Assembly (NCBI RefSeq): GCF_014649395.1
Contig: NZ_BMSY01000006.1
Location: 62,001 to 126,000, forward strand
DNA: 64,000 nucleotides
Direction of reading: 5' to 3'
Source: Streptomyces aureoverticillatus
GTDB taxonomy: Bacteria; Actinomycetota; Actinomycetes; Streptomycetales; Streptomycetaceae
Part shown: in pieces, positions 1 to 8,575 of the stretch
Layout: each line of letters opens with the position of its first letter
Numbering within the stretch: position 1 is the first letter of the stretch
Translations under genes and position numbers: made by a program
The notes under the pieces: model-generated
Seen by the model: the letters and a program-made list of their open reading frames with translations, nothing else
Databases searched by the model: none
Told to the model about the DNA's origin: nothing

Positions 1-1
1 C

Positions 2-49
2 AAGGGCTACGCGGACGACCGCACGGCTGCCGCCGTTTGGGAGGCGTGA
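2..49 (+). CDS. C-terminal end of an upstream CDS (partial)
   Basis: The first bases read open in frame 2 as about 15 residues ending ...AAAVWEA and stop at TGA 47-49, with codon use typical of a high-GC gene. The rest lies outside the window, so no family can be named. It may instead be chance open sequence. It points the same way as the next gene, with about 40 bp between them. Confidence 0.4.
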   Translation, partial: KGYADDRTAAAVWEA

Positions 50-91
50 GCGCGCCCACTGTGAATTCATGGACCCAAAGAGAGTGAAGGG

Positions 92-1846
92 GTGCATGAA
101 GAGATGGCCAAGCAGAACGTCGCCGAGCAGTTCGTCGACATCCTCGTCCGTGCCGGAGTGAAGCGCCTTTACGGAGTCGTCGGAGACAGCCTCAACCCCG
201 TCGTGGACGCGATCCGCCGCACCAAGGCGATCGACTGGATCCAGGTCAGGCACGAGGAGACCGCCGCCTTCGCGGCCGGCGCGGAGGCCCAGATCACCGG
301 CTCCCTCGCCGCCTGCGCGGGCTCCTGCGGCCCCGGCAACCTGCACCTCATCAACGGCCTGTACGACGCCCACCGCTCCATGGCGCCCGTCCTCGCCCTC
401 GCCTCCCAGATCCCCTCCAGCGAGATCGGCCTCGGCTACTTCCAGGAGACCCACCCGGACCAGCTGTTCCGCGAGTGCAGCCACTACAGCGAACTGATCT
501 CCAGCCCGAAGCAGATGCCACGCCTGCTCCAGACCGCCATCCAGCACGCCGTCGGCCAGTCGGGCGTCAGCGTGGTGTCACTGCCCGGCGACGTCGCCTC
601 CGAGGCAGCCCCGGAGAAGGCCGCGGAAACCGCGCTCGTGACGTCCCGCCCCTCCGTGCGCCCCGGCGACGCCGAGATCGACAAGCTCGCCGCGATGATC
701 GACGAGGCCGACAAGGTCACCCTGTTCTGCGGCAGCGGCACGGCGGGCGCCCACGCCGAGGTGATGGAGTTCGCCGAGAAGATCAAGTCCCCGGTCGGCC
801 ACGCCCTGCGCGGCAAGGAGTGGATCCAGTACGACAACCCGTACGACGTGGGCATGAGCGGACTGCTCGGCTACGGCGCCGCGTACGAGGCCACCCACGA
901 GTGCGACCTGCTCATCATGCTCGGCACGGACTTCCCGTACAACGCCTTCCTGCCCGACGACGTCAAGATCGCCCAGGTCGACGTGCGCCCCGAACACCTC
1001 GGCCGCCGCTCCCGGCTCGACCTCGCCGTCTGGGGCGACGTACGCGAGACCCTGCGCTGCCTGACCCCGCGCGTCTCGCCGAAGTCGAACCGCAAGTTCC
1101 TCGACAAGATGCTGAAGAAGCACGCGGACGCCCTCGAAGGCGTGGTGAAGGCGTACACGCGCAAGGTCGAGAAGCACGTCCCGATCCACCCCGAGTACGT
1201 CGCCTCCGTCCTCGACGACCTCGCCGCCGACGACGCCGTCTTCACCGTCGACACCGGCATGTGCAACGTCTGGGCGGCCCGCTACATCTCGCCCAACGGC
1301 AAGCGCCGCATCATCGGCTCCTTCAGCCACGGCTCCATGGCCAACGCCCTGCCGCAGGCGATCGGCGCCCAGTTCGTCAACCGCAAACGCCAAGTGATCT
1401 CCATGTCGGGCGACGGCGGCTTCTCCATGCTGATGGGCGACTTCCTCACCCTCGTGCAGTACGACCTGCCGGTGAAGGTGGTCCTGTTCAACAACTCCTC
1501 GCTGGGCATGGTGGAGCTGGAGATGCTGGTCGCCGGGCTGCCCTCCTACGGCACCACCAACCACAACCCCGACTTCGCCGCCGTCGCCCGTGCCGCAGGC
1601 GCCTACGGCGTCCGCGTGGAAAAGCCCAAGCAGCTCGCGGGCGCCCTCAAGGACGCCTTCTCCCACAAGGGCCCCGCCCTCGTCGACATCGTCACCGACC
1701 CCAACGCGTTGTCCATCCCGCCCAAGATCAGCTCCGAGATGGTCACCGGCTTCGCCCTCTCCGCCAGCAAGATCGTCCTCGACGGGGGCGTCGGGCGCAT
1801 GCTTCAGATGGCCCGCTCCAACTTGCGCAACGTGCCTCGGCCTTGA
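92..1846 (+). CDS. Thiamine-diphosphate-dependent pyruvate dehydrogenase/oxidase (PoxB-like)
   Basis: A member of the acetolactate synthase/pyruvate oxidase family, which decarboxylates 2-oxo acids using ThDP. The order is N-terminal PYR domain (about 5-180), central Rossmann-like domain (about 195-330) and C-terminal PP domain (about 365-550). The cofactor-activating Glu sits in VRHEETAAF (residue 55). The ThDP/Mg motif is seen as SGDGGFSMLMGDF followed by NNSSLG. Length (584 aa) fits PoxB of E. coli and the pyruvate dehydrogenases annotated in streptomycetes. The start is uncertain: GTG 92 is directly preceded by a GAAGGG tract, while ATG 104 gives a protein four residues shorter. The substrate could also be another 2-oxo acid, since the family is broad. 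It stands alone, and a repeat-rich convergent junction follows. Confidence 0.85.
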   Translation: MHEEMAKQNVAEQFVDILVRAGVKRLYGVVGDSLNPVVDAIRRTKAIDWIQVRHEETAAFAAGAEAQITGSLAACAGSCGPGNLHLINGLYDAHRSMAPVLALASQIPSSEIGLGYFQETHPDQLFRECSHYSELISSPKQMPRLLQTAIQHAVGQSGVSVVSLPGDVASEAAPEKAAETALVTSRPSVRPGDAEIDKLAAMIDEADKVTLFCGSGTAGAHAEVMEFAEKIKSPVGHALRGKEWIQYDNPYDVGMSGLLGYGAAYEATHECDLLIMLGTDFPYNAFLPDDVKIAQVDVRPEHLGRRSRLDLAVWGDVRETLRCLTPRVSPKSNRKFLDKMLKKHADALEGVVKAYTRKVEKHVPIHPEYVASVLDDLAADDAVFTVDTGMCNVWAARYISPNGKRRIIGSFSHGSMANALPQAIGAQFVNRKRQVISMSGDGGFSMLMGDFLTLVQYDLPVKVVLFNNSSLGMVELEMLVAGLPSYGTTNHNPDFAAVARAAGAYGVRVEKPKQLAGALKDAFSHKGPALVDIVTDPNALSIPPKISSEMVTGFALSASKIVLDGGVGRMLQMARSNLRNVPRP

Positions 1847-1861
1847 CCCGCGTGGGACGCA

Positions 1862-2037
1862 CCAGTCCCGCCCCTTTCCCGAAACTGGGGGCTCCGCCCC
1901 CAGACCCCCGCTCCTCAATCGCCGGAGGGGCTCGAAAGAGCCCGTCCGACGATTGAGGACGAGGCGCGGAGCGCCGATAGCGGGGGTCCAGGGGGCGGCA
2001 GCCCCCTGGTTACGGGAAGGGGCGGGACTGGGGCGCC
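1862..2037. repeat. Dispersed inverted repeat pair between convergent genes
   Basis: Two related copies of a GC-rich element face each other. The left arm reads through GGGGGCTCCGCCCCC and CCTCAATCGCCGG. The right arm reads through CGATTGAGGACGAGGC and GGGGGTCCAGGGGGCGGC. Outer flanks CCCGCCCCTTTCCCG and CGGGAAGGGGCGGG are complementary. Similar units occur at 5876-6170, 19370-19478 and 23345-23455. The structure can fold on either strand, so it may end transcription from both the PoxB-like gene and the mannosidase. Confidence 0.8.
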
Positions 2038-2047
2038 CCCGCGAGGG

Positions 2048-5000
2048 CTACGCCGGACTCAGTCGCAGCGTCAGGATCTGGAACGGGCGCAGCGACAGGG
2101 AGAGCCCCGCGCCGGAGGTGTCGGCGGGGTGGAGGGGCCGCTCCAGGAGGTCCGTGACGTCGGCCCGGGTGACGGGGAACGACGTCGTGAGGGTGGCACG
2201 GGCCCGCCCGCCGCGGGACTCGTACAGCCGCACCACGACATCACCGCTCCGGTCCTCCGCCAGCTTGACCGCCTCGACGGTCACCCCGGGGTGATCGACC
2301 CGCACCAGGGGTGCCACGGCGGGCGCCGACGCGACCCGCAGCGGCAGGTTCAGCGCGAGCCCCTCCGCGACCGCGTCCCCCGTCTCCGCCCCGGGCAGCA
2401 GCGCGTACGTGAAGTGATGGGTGCCGAGGTCGGTCTCGGGGTCGGGGCTGTGCGGCGCGCGCAGCAGCGTGAGGCGGACGGTCGTGCCGAGCCCCTCGGC
2501 ATGCGGGGCACGGGTCACGTCGTGCCCGTACGTGGAGTTGTTGAGGACGGCGACCCCGTACCCGTCCTCGGCGACCCGCAGCCACCGGTGCGCACAGATC
2601 TCGTACCGCGCCGCGTCCCAGGACGTGTTGGCGTGCGTGGGGCGGTGCACATGCCCGAACTGGATCTCGGCGGCCGACCGTTCGGCCTGCACGTCCAGCG
2701 GGAAGGCGGCCTTGAGCACCTTCTCCGACTCGCGCCACTCCACCTCCGTGACGACGTCGAGGCGCCGGCTGCCCGCGGCGAGCCGCAGCTCCTGCGTGAT
2801 CCGCGACCCGGCTCCGAAGGAGCGGACGACCCGCACGGACGCGCGCAGCGGCCCGTCCTCCACCAGCTCCACCGACTCGGCCCCGGTGAGGTCGGTGTGC
2901 CGGTGGCGGTAGTGCTTGTCGAGGTCCCAGGCGTCGTAGTGGGTGGGGTGGTCGGGGTGCAGCTGGAGGAGGTTGCCGCGGCTGCCGGGGGCCAGGACCT
3001 CGCGGTCGGCGGCCCGGTCGAGGACGGAGGCGAGGAGGCCGTCGGAGTCGACGGTCACCCGTAGATGCTCGTTGGAGAGGACGATCTCCTGGCCTGTCCG
3101 GGTCGCGGACGTCACGGCGCCCGCGTCCCGCTCGTGCCCGGCGGCCCGCGCCAGCTCCTGGGTGCCGAACCCGCCGACGTGCACGTGCACGAGCCGCCCC
3201 TCGTGCTCGACGACCTCACCGCGCTCGTACGGCGACGCGTTGAGCACCGACGTCTCGCCGCCGCCGAGGTGCCGTACCGCCTCCGCGGTGAGCGAGTCCA
3301 GCTCGGCGAGCACCCGCGCATAGGTGTCGCGGGCCTCCCGGTGCACCCAGGCGATGGACGATCCCGGCAGGATGTCGTGGAACTGGTGCAGCAGGACTGT
3401 CCGCCAGAGTCGGTCCAGGTCGTCGTACGGATAGGTGTACGCGGGGTCCTTCACCGCGGCCGTCGCGCACCACAACTCGGCCTCCCGCAGGGCGTGTTCG
3501 CTGCGCCGGTTGCCGCGCTTGGTGGCGGCCTGCGACGTGTACGTCCCCCGGTGCAGCTCCAGATACAGCTCACCGGACCACACCGGCGCCCGCTCGCCGT
3601 ACTCCTCCTCGGCCGCCGAGAAGAACGCCGACGGCTTCTCGATCTCGACCCGCGGCGAGCCCTCCAGGGAGCGCAGGCGGCGCGCCCGCTCCAGCATCTC
3701 GCGGGTCGGACCGCCGCCGCCGTCGCCCCAGCCGAACGGCACCAGGGAGCGGGTGGCGCGGCCCTTGTCGGCGAAGTTCCGTTCCGCGTGGGCGAGTTCG
3801 GAGGCGTGGAGCTGCGAGTTGTACGTGTCCACGGGCGGGAAGTGGGTGAAGACCCGCGTGCCGTCGATGCCCTCCCACCAGAAGGTGTGGTGCGGCATCT
3901 TGTTGGACTGGTTCCAGCTCAGCTTCTGGGTGAGGAACCACCGTACGCCCGCGAGCTTCGCCAACTGCGGGAACGCGGCGGTGTATCCGAAGGAGTCCGG
4001 CAGCCAGATCTCCTCCGTCTCGACCCCGAACTCCTCCTGGAAGAACCGCTTCCCGTGCACGATCTGCCGGGCCAGCGCCTCACCGCCGGGCATGTTGGCG
4101 TCCGACTCCACCCACATGGAGCCCACCGGGGCCCAATTGCCGTCCGCCACAGCCTTCTTGATGCGCTCCCAGATGTGCGGCTGGTGTTCCTTGACCCACG
4201 CGTACTGCTGCGCCTGCGAGCACGCGAACACCAGCTCCGGATAGTCACGCGCGAGCGCCGTCACATTGGCGAACGTCCGGGACGCCTTGCGCACCGTCTC
4301 GCGCAGCGGCCACAGCCACGCCGAGTCGATATGCGCGTGCCCGGCAGCCGATACGCGGTGGGCGCTGGCGTGGGCGGGCCGCGCGAGCGCCCCGGCCAGC
4401 TCGGCGCGGGCCGCGGTGGCGGTGCCGGACACGTCGTGCAGGTCGAGCGCGTCCAGCATGTCCTCGATGGCCCGCAGGATCTCCTGGCGTCGCTGCCGCC
4501 CCGTGTCCAGCTCCCGCATGAGCTCCGACAGGACCTCGATGTCCAGGACGAGCTGCCAGACGTCCTCGTCCAGTACGGCGAGGTCGGCAGCCGCGAATCG
4601 GTAGATGGGCCGATCGCCTGCCGTCAGGATGTCGCCGAGCGGGGTCGGCACGAAGTCGTGCAGCACGGCCGGGTTGGCGGCCGCCTCCAGGAGCAGCCGC
4701 ACCGGCTCGCCGCCCCGCGCGCGGGTGGCCACCGGCACATGACGGTTGCGCGGGTGAATGCCTTTCAGCGGCACGCCCGAGGCGTCGTACACCAGACCCT
4801 CGGCCTGGAAGCCGGGCCCGTCCCCGGTGAACCCGGGGTCGATCACCGCCTCGACATGCCGGCCCTCCCACTCCTCGGGCACCTCGCCCTCCAGCCGGAA
4901 CCAGCTCGTCGACCAGGGTTTTCCCCAGTCGCCCCCGGTCTCGAAGGGCTCGTACGCGGCCGCGAGGGCCTCGCCCACGGGCACCGGCTCGCCCGGCGCG

Positions 5001-5110
5001 TGCCACACGGAGAGGGTCATCGGTCTCCGCGCCGCGTACTGGGCGGGCCGGATGAACTGCCGCAGCGCGCGGTCCAGGCGCTCCTCCACCAGCTGTCGGT
5101 CGTCGTGCAC
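2048..5110 (-). CDS. Alpha-mannosidase, glycoside hydrolase family 38
   Basis: About 1020 aa, the usual length for bacterial GH38 alpha-mannosidases, which remove alpha-mannosyl groups from glycans. The N-terminal part has the jelly-roll-like region seen in this group. The catalytic domain contains AGHAHIDSAWLWP with the zinc-binding His and Asp of family 38, then WLPDSFGYTAAFPQLAKL, TQKLSWNQSNKMPHHTFWW and a DGTRVFTHFPP segment. The C-terminal beta-domains follow. I place the start at GTG 5110 because AGGAG lies 5 nt upstream. A longer frame to 5209 exists, but its extra residues look non-conserved and basic. No signal peptide is seen, so it is likely cytosolic. Confidence 0.87.
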   Translation of the reverse strand: MHDDRQLVEERLDRALRQFIRPAQYAARRPMTLSVWHAPGEPVPVGEALAAAYEPFETGGDWGKPWSTSWFRLEGEVPEEWEGRHVEAVIDPGFTGDGPGFQAEGLVYDASGVPLKGIHPRNRHVPVATRARGGEPVRLLLEAAANPAVLHDFVPTPLGDILTAGDRPIYRFAAADLAVLDEDVWQLVLDIEVLSELMRELDTGRQRRQEILRAIEDMLDALDLHDVSGTATAARAELAGALARPAHASAHRVSAAGHAHIDSAWLWPLRETVRKASRTFANVTALARDYPELVFACSQAQQYAWVKEHQPHIWERIKKAVADGNWAPVGSMWVESDANMPGGEALARQIVHGKRFFQEEFGVETEEIWLPDSFGYTAAFPQLAKLAGVRWFLTQKLSWNQSNKMPHHTFWWEGIDGTRVFTHFPPVDTYNSQLHASELAHAERNFADKGRATRSLVPFGWGDGGGGPTREMLERARRLRSLEGSPRVEIEKPSAFFSAAEEEYGERAPVWSGELYLELHRGTYTSQAATKRGNRRSEHALREAELWCATAAVKDPAYTYPYDDLDRLWRTVLLHQFHDILPGSSIAWVHREARDTYARVLAELDSLTAEAVRHLGGGETSVLNASPYERGEVVEHEGRLVHVHVGGFGTQELARAAGHERDAGAVTSATRTGQEIVLSNEHLRVTVDSDGLLASVLDRAADREVLAPGSRGNLLQLHPDHPTHYDAWDLDKHYRHRHTDLTGAESVELVEDGPLRASVRVVRSFGAGSRITQELRLAAGSRRLDVVTEVEWRESEKVLKAAFPLDVQAERSAAEIQFGHVHRPTHANTSWDAARYEICAHRWLRVAEDGYGVAVLNNSTYGHDVTRAPHAEGLGTTVRLTLLRAPHSPDPETDLGTHHFTYALLPGAETGDAVAEGLALNLPLRVASAPAVAPLVRVDHPGVTVEAVKLAEDRSGDVVVRLYESRGGRARATLTTSFPVTRADVTDLLERPLHPADTSGAGLSLSLRPFQILTLRLSPA

Positions 5111-5282
5111 GGCGGCTCCTTCGCGTGGTCGCCCACGGGGGCGATCGGGGGCCGATCGGCGTCCGGTCGAGGAGCGATCCAGGACCGATCGGTGAGTACT
5201 CGGCTTCACTTCCCCTCAACCCATCGGCGCATCCGCATCTTTGGTTGACGAATGGACATGCGTGCCGCCTGGCGGGGCGGGC

Positions 5283-5849
5283 ATGCATTCCGTGAGCGTG
5301 TTCGAGTTGAGAGGCCGGGCGGGGGGCTTGGTCATCGGGTGGGCGGGGTTCATGAGGAGACACCTAAGAGGCGGCGCCTCCATAGGTTCCATCGATTCCA
5401 TCGGTGTGGAGGCGGCCGTTCCCAAGCGAGCGGACGAGGCGACCGGGGGCGCCTCGGGTGACGGCAGCGTCCAGCTGCGGCGCAGGCTGGGGCGCGCCGA
5501 CCTGCGGGCGGTGCCCGAGGCGCGGGGCGCGCTGCGGGAGCTGCTGCGGCACTGGGGGCGGCCCGGGCGGGCCGAGACCGCGGAGCTGCTCGCCAGCGAG
5601 CTGGTCACCAACGCGCTGGTGCATACGGACCGGGACGCGATTCTGACCGCCACGGTGGGGCCTCGGCGGTTGCGGGTCGAGGTCCGGGACTTCGTGGGGC
5701 GCCGTCCCCGGCCGGGTGCGCCCGCGGACGGCGAGGACACCCACGGTCGCGGCCTCCAGCTCGTCCAGTCCCTCGCGGACGCGTGGGGGGTGCGGGCGCA
5801 GGGGGTGGGGAAGGTGGTGTGGTTCGAGCTGGACGGGGGTGGGGGGTAG
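5283..5849 (+). CDS. ATP-binding anti-sigma-factor-like protein (HATPase_c, RsbW type)
   Basis: About 188 aa with a single GHKL ATPase domain of the RsbW type, abundant in Streptomyces as regulatory kinases acting on sigma factors or anti-anti-sigma factors. Visible pieces are the N-box ELLASELVTNALVHT (Asn binds Mg-ATP), the strand LRVEVRDF, and HGRGLQLVQSLADAWGV, the G-box equivalent. It ends with the usual GKVVWFEL. No partner anti-anti-sigma gene is adjacent. The start is unsure: ATG 5283, GTG 5292 and ATG 5352 are all possible, and none has a strong ribosome site. The first 60 residues are not part of the domain. Confidence 0.75.
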   Translation: MHSVSVFELRGRAGGLVIGWAGFMRRHLRGGASIGSIDSIGVEAAVPKRADEATGGASGDGSVQLRRRLGRADLRAVPEARGALRELLRHWGRPGRAETAELLASELVTNALVHTDRDAILTATVGPRRLRVEVRDFVGRRPRPGAPADGEDTHGRGLQLVQSLADAWGVRAQGVGKVVWFELDGGGG

Positions 5850-6193
5850 GCCCTGCCGGGGGCTTTCCCCAATCCCGCCCCTTCCCGAAACTGGGGGCCC
5901 CGCCCCCAGACCCCGGATCGGCCTGAACGGCCTCGTCCTCAAACGCCGGACGGGCTGGAGGGGGTGGTGTTTGGGTGGGTGGGAAGAGCCCGGCCGGTCG
6001 GCCTTCGGCCTCGTCCTCAATCGCTGGACGGGCTGGAAAGGGCGGGTGGGTGGGGAATAGCCCGTCCGGCGTTTGAGGACGAGCCGCGAAGCGGCGATGA
6101 AGGGGCGGGCGGGTGGGGGATACAGCCCCTCCGGCGTTCGAGGAGCGGGGGTCCAGGGGGCGGAGCCCCCGTGGCGGTGACCCCGCCGAGCGG
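5850..6193. repeat. Repeat-rich convergent junction (343 bp, no gene)
   Basis: This gap holds at least three fragments of the same dispersed element as 1862-2037: GGGGGCCCCGCCCCCAG near 5892, several CCTCAAACGCCGGACGGGCTG-like units between 5930 and 6080 in both orientations, and the CGGGGGTCCAGGGGGCGGAG arm near 6150. It separates the end of the ATPase gene from the end of the DUF2637 gene. No coding sequence is supported here. Confidence 0.75.
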
Positions 6194-7282
6194 TCACCCG
6201 AATTGCTGCTCGAGATCCTTCAGCTTCTGCTCCAGGGAGTCCAGACGCGGCAGCGTCTGGGTGTCGTCCTCGGCCGTGAGGTCGACGGTCACCGGCCCGG
6301 CGGCCGGGTCATTCGGAACGGCCTGAAGGGAGGGCCGGGACCGTACGGGAAGTTCTTCCTGCGGTGGCGGAGAGGGCGGCGGCGCCACTATGGCAGGGTC
6401 CGCGCCGACCTGCCCGGACCCGCCGGAGGAGGAGCCGACCTGCACCTCCACCTGCCGGCCACCGCCGCGCCCCTGGTACCCCCGGTGCCCGTGCCCCCGG
6501 CTGATCGCCTTGAGCCGCGCCCGCTCCAGCTTCTCCTGGTCCCGCCGCCGCACCCGCGCCTGCTCCTTCTCGCGCCGGTCCTCGCGTACCTCCTCGACGG
6601 CCTCGTCGAGGGTGCGTACGCCTTCGAGGAGCATCAGCGACCACGCGCCGAAGGTCTCCCGGGGCGCCCGCAGCCAGCGCACGATGCGGATCTGCGGCAG
6701 CGGCCGCGGCACGAGTCCCTGCTCGCGCAGGGCGGCGCGGCGGGTCTGCTTCAGCGCCCGGTCGAAGAGGACCGCCGCGGACAGCGACATCCCGGCGAAG
6801 AACTGCGGGGCCCCCGCGTGCTCGATGCCGCGCGGCGCGTGCACCCAGTTGAACCAGGCGGCGGCCCCCGCGAACGTCCACACCAGCAGGCGCGAGCCGA
6901 GCGCCGCGTCACCGTGGCTGGCCTCGCGCACCGCGAGGACGGAGCAGAACATGGCGGCGCCGTCGAGGCCGAAGGGGACCAGGTACTCCCAGCCGCCGGA
7001 GAGGTTCAGGTTCTGCCGGCCGAAGCCGACCAGGCCGTGGAAGGAGAGGGCGGCGGCGACGGCCGCGCAGCAGAAGAGCAGGACGTAGGAGGCGGTGCCG
7101 TAGACGGCTTCCTTGCGGCGGCGGCGTTCCTCGCTGCGCTCCCACGAGTCGTCACTGGAGGTGGAGGCCGCCTTCGCCTGGGCTTTCTTGCCCCGCGCGA
7201 GCACCGCCACCGCCACTGCCATGCCCAGGAGCAGGATGCCACCGGGCAGCAGCCAGTCCAGCGATATGTCGGTCAGTTTCAT
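6194..7282 (-). CDS. DUF2637 domain membrane protein
   Basis: About 362 aa. After a first membrane segment (residues 10-28) comes a basic linker, then three or four hydrophobic helices between about 65 and 165 that form the DUF2637 region (VYGTASYVLLFCCAAVAAALSFHGLVG...). The rest is a charged, helix-prone tail rich in Arg and Glu (EEVREDRREKEQARVRRRDQEKLERARLK), then a Pro/Gly-rich stretch and a C-terminal coiled-coil-like end. DUF2637 proteins in Streptomyces include SpdB-like plasmid spread proteins and chromosomal paralogues of unknown role. The start at ATG 7282 has AAGGGA upstream; a longer frame to 7426 is unlikely. Confidence 0.72.
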   Translation of the reverse strand: MKLTDISLDWLLPGGILLLGMAVAVAVLARGKKAQAKAASTSSDDSWERSEERRRRKEAVYGTASYVLLFCCAAVAAALSFHGLVGFGRQNLNLSGGWEYLVPFGLDGAAMFCSVLAVREASHGDAALGSRLLVWTFAGAAAWFNWVHAPRGIEHAGAPQFFAGMSLSAAVLFDRALKQTRRAALREQGLVPRPLPQIRIVRWLRAPRETFGAWSLMLLEGVRTLDEAVEEVREDRREKEQARVRRRDQEKLERARLKAISRGHGHRGYQGRGGGRQVEVQVGSSSGGSGQVGADPAIVAPPPSPPPQEELPVRSRPSLQAVPNDPAAGPVTVDLTAEDDTQTLPRLDSLEQKLKDLEQQFG

Positions 7283-7550
7283 CTGGCGTCCCTTGCGTCG
7301 CGGTAGGGCGTTTTCGGGCGCCATAGTGGCCCACGCCGCACGGCGCTCAAGGCGGTTTTCCGGCAAGAGGACGCCAAGGGGGTGGTGAATGCCGTGCCGA
7401 GCGCCGAATACCTCGAACTCATGCAAGAGGGGCTGGAGTTGAGTTCGATTAACGCCGCACGAAGGAATGGTGCACGGCGCCGGACACGGGGCCGTGGCGG
7501 CCGGCCGGGGACGCGCGGCCGGAAACGTCAGCCCGCGACGGCCGCCGACG

Positions 7551-8432
7551 TCAGCCCGCGGCGGCCGCCGGCGCCTCGGCCGTCAGCCGCGCGACCCGGT
7601 CCGCGTCGCACATGCGCGGACACGTGACGCAGGTGTCGGCAGGGCGCAGCGTGTAGAACATGCAGCAGCTCGCGCGGTCCCGGGTCGGCAGCTTCTCGCC
7701 GTTCGGACCGGTGAGCTCGCGGAACGCGGCCGTGCCGACGTACGGCTTCGTAGCGCCGGGAAGCAGCTGCTCCAGCTCGGTCGTCGCGCGCTGCTCCTCG
7801 CCGAGCAGATGGGCGACGTACCAGAGGCCCTCGACGATCTCGTCGGTGGCGACGGCCCACAGCGCGCGGCCGCGCCGCCGCATCCGCGGCCCGAAGCCGT
7901 CGAGCAGCGGGCCCATGTGCTCCGCCACGGCCGCCCGCACCTCGGCGCGCAGCACCTCCTCGTCCGGTACGACGTGCGCGCCGGGCAGGGCGGCGGCGGG
8001 GTCGTCCGGCAGGCAGGCGAACGTCTCGGTGCGCACGGCCAGCCTGCCGAGCTCACGCTGGAAGGCGACCTGACCGACGGGGTAGCGCGGGACGCGGCGC
8101 TGCAGGAACCACGGGACCGTGAACAGCAGCGTGGCGGGCCAGGCGTAGCGGTGCAGGGCGAAGCTGGCGACGACGTCCGGCCGGGCCTGCTGTCCGTAGT
8201 CCTTCAGGACCTGCGCGTCGTCCCAGGCGAGGAACGCCTCGAACTCGGCACCGGCCTCCGCGAGCCGCGCCGCGTTCACCCAGCCGCCGCCCCGGGGTGT
8301 CTGTTCGCCCTCGGCCAGCTCCTGGACGCGCAGCCCGGGGAACACCTCGGTGAGGCGGGCGTAGGCGGCGCCTACGGGGCTCTGGGCGCGCTCCGTACGT
8401 CGGGCGCCGCTTTCCAGGGTGGGAACGGACAT
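7551..8432 (-). CDS. FhuF-like siderophore-iron reductase, (2Fe-2S) C-terminal domain
   Basis: About 293 aa. The last 30 residues carry the FhuF signature Cys-Cys-x10-Cys-x2-Cys (ASCCMFYTLRPADTCVTCPRMC), which holds a 2Fe-2S cluster in E. coli FhuF. FhuF reduces ferric siderophores in the cytoplasm so that iron is released. The N-terminal two thirds match the general FhuF-like/IucA-IucC-associated reductase fold in length but show no sharp motif. Start ATG 8432 is preferred to 8453. A candidate iron box lies 30-48 bp upstream, consistent with iron-starvation control by a DmdR1/IdeR-type repressor. No siderophore synthesis or uptake genes are adjacent. Confidence 0.82.
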   Translation of the reverse strand: MSVPTLESGARRTERAQSPVGAAYARLTEVFPGLRVQELAEGEQTPRGGGWVNAARLAEAGAEFEAFLAWDDAQVLKDYGQQARPDVVASFALHRYAWPATLLFTVPWFLQRRVPRYPVGQVAFQRELGRLAVRTETFACLPDDPAAALPGAHVVPDEEVLRAEVRAAVAEHMGPLLDGFGPRMRRRGRALWAVATDEIVEGLWYVAHLLGEEQRATTELEQLLPGATKPYVGTAAFRELTGPNGEKLPTRDRASCCMFYTLRPADTCVTCPRMCDADRVARLTAEAPAAAAG

Positions 8433-8461
8433 GCGCGGGGACCACCGAATCACGATCGATT

Positions 8462-8480
8462 GCAGGTAAGCCTAACCTTA
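8462..8480 (-). promoter_or_regulatory. Candidate iron box (DmdR1/IdeR operator)
   Basis: Read on the minus strand, TAAGGTTAGGCTTACCTGC matches the remembered actinobacterial iron box TTAGGTTAGGCTCACCTAA at 15 of 19 positions, including the whole GGTTAGGCT core. It sits upstream of the FhuF-like gene, in the gap shared with the divergent GntR gene. Confidence 0.78.
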
Positions 8481-8575
8481 CCCAACATGATCGAGGTTTC
8501 AACTGCGGTCCTGTCCGCCTATGGTGCTTCTCGTACGTTTCGGACGGCCGGGACACGGGATCGCGGGAGGCATGG

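Noticed and set aside
578..1918. 446-codon antisense frame to the PoxB-like gene
   Set aside because: No motif, and the plus-strand gene is well supported.
7382..7627. Small 81-codon frame near the DUF2637 gene start
   Set aside because: The second half is Arg/Pro-rich shadow of the FhuF-like gene; only the first 30 residues look protein-like and there is no ribosome site.
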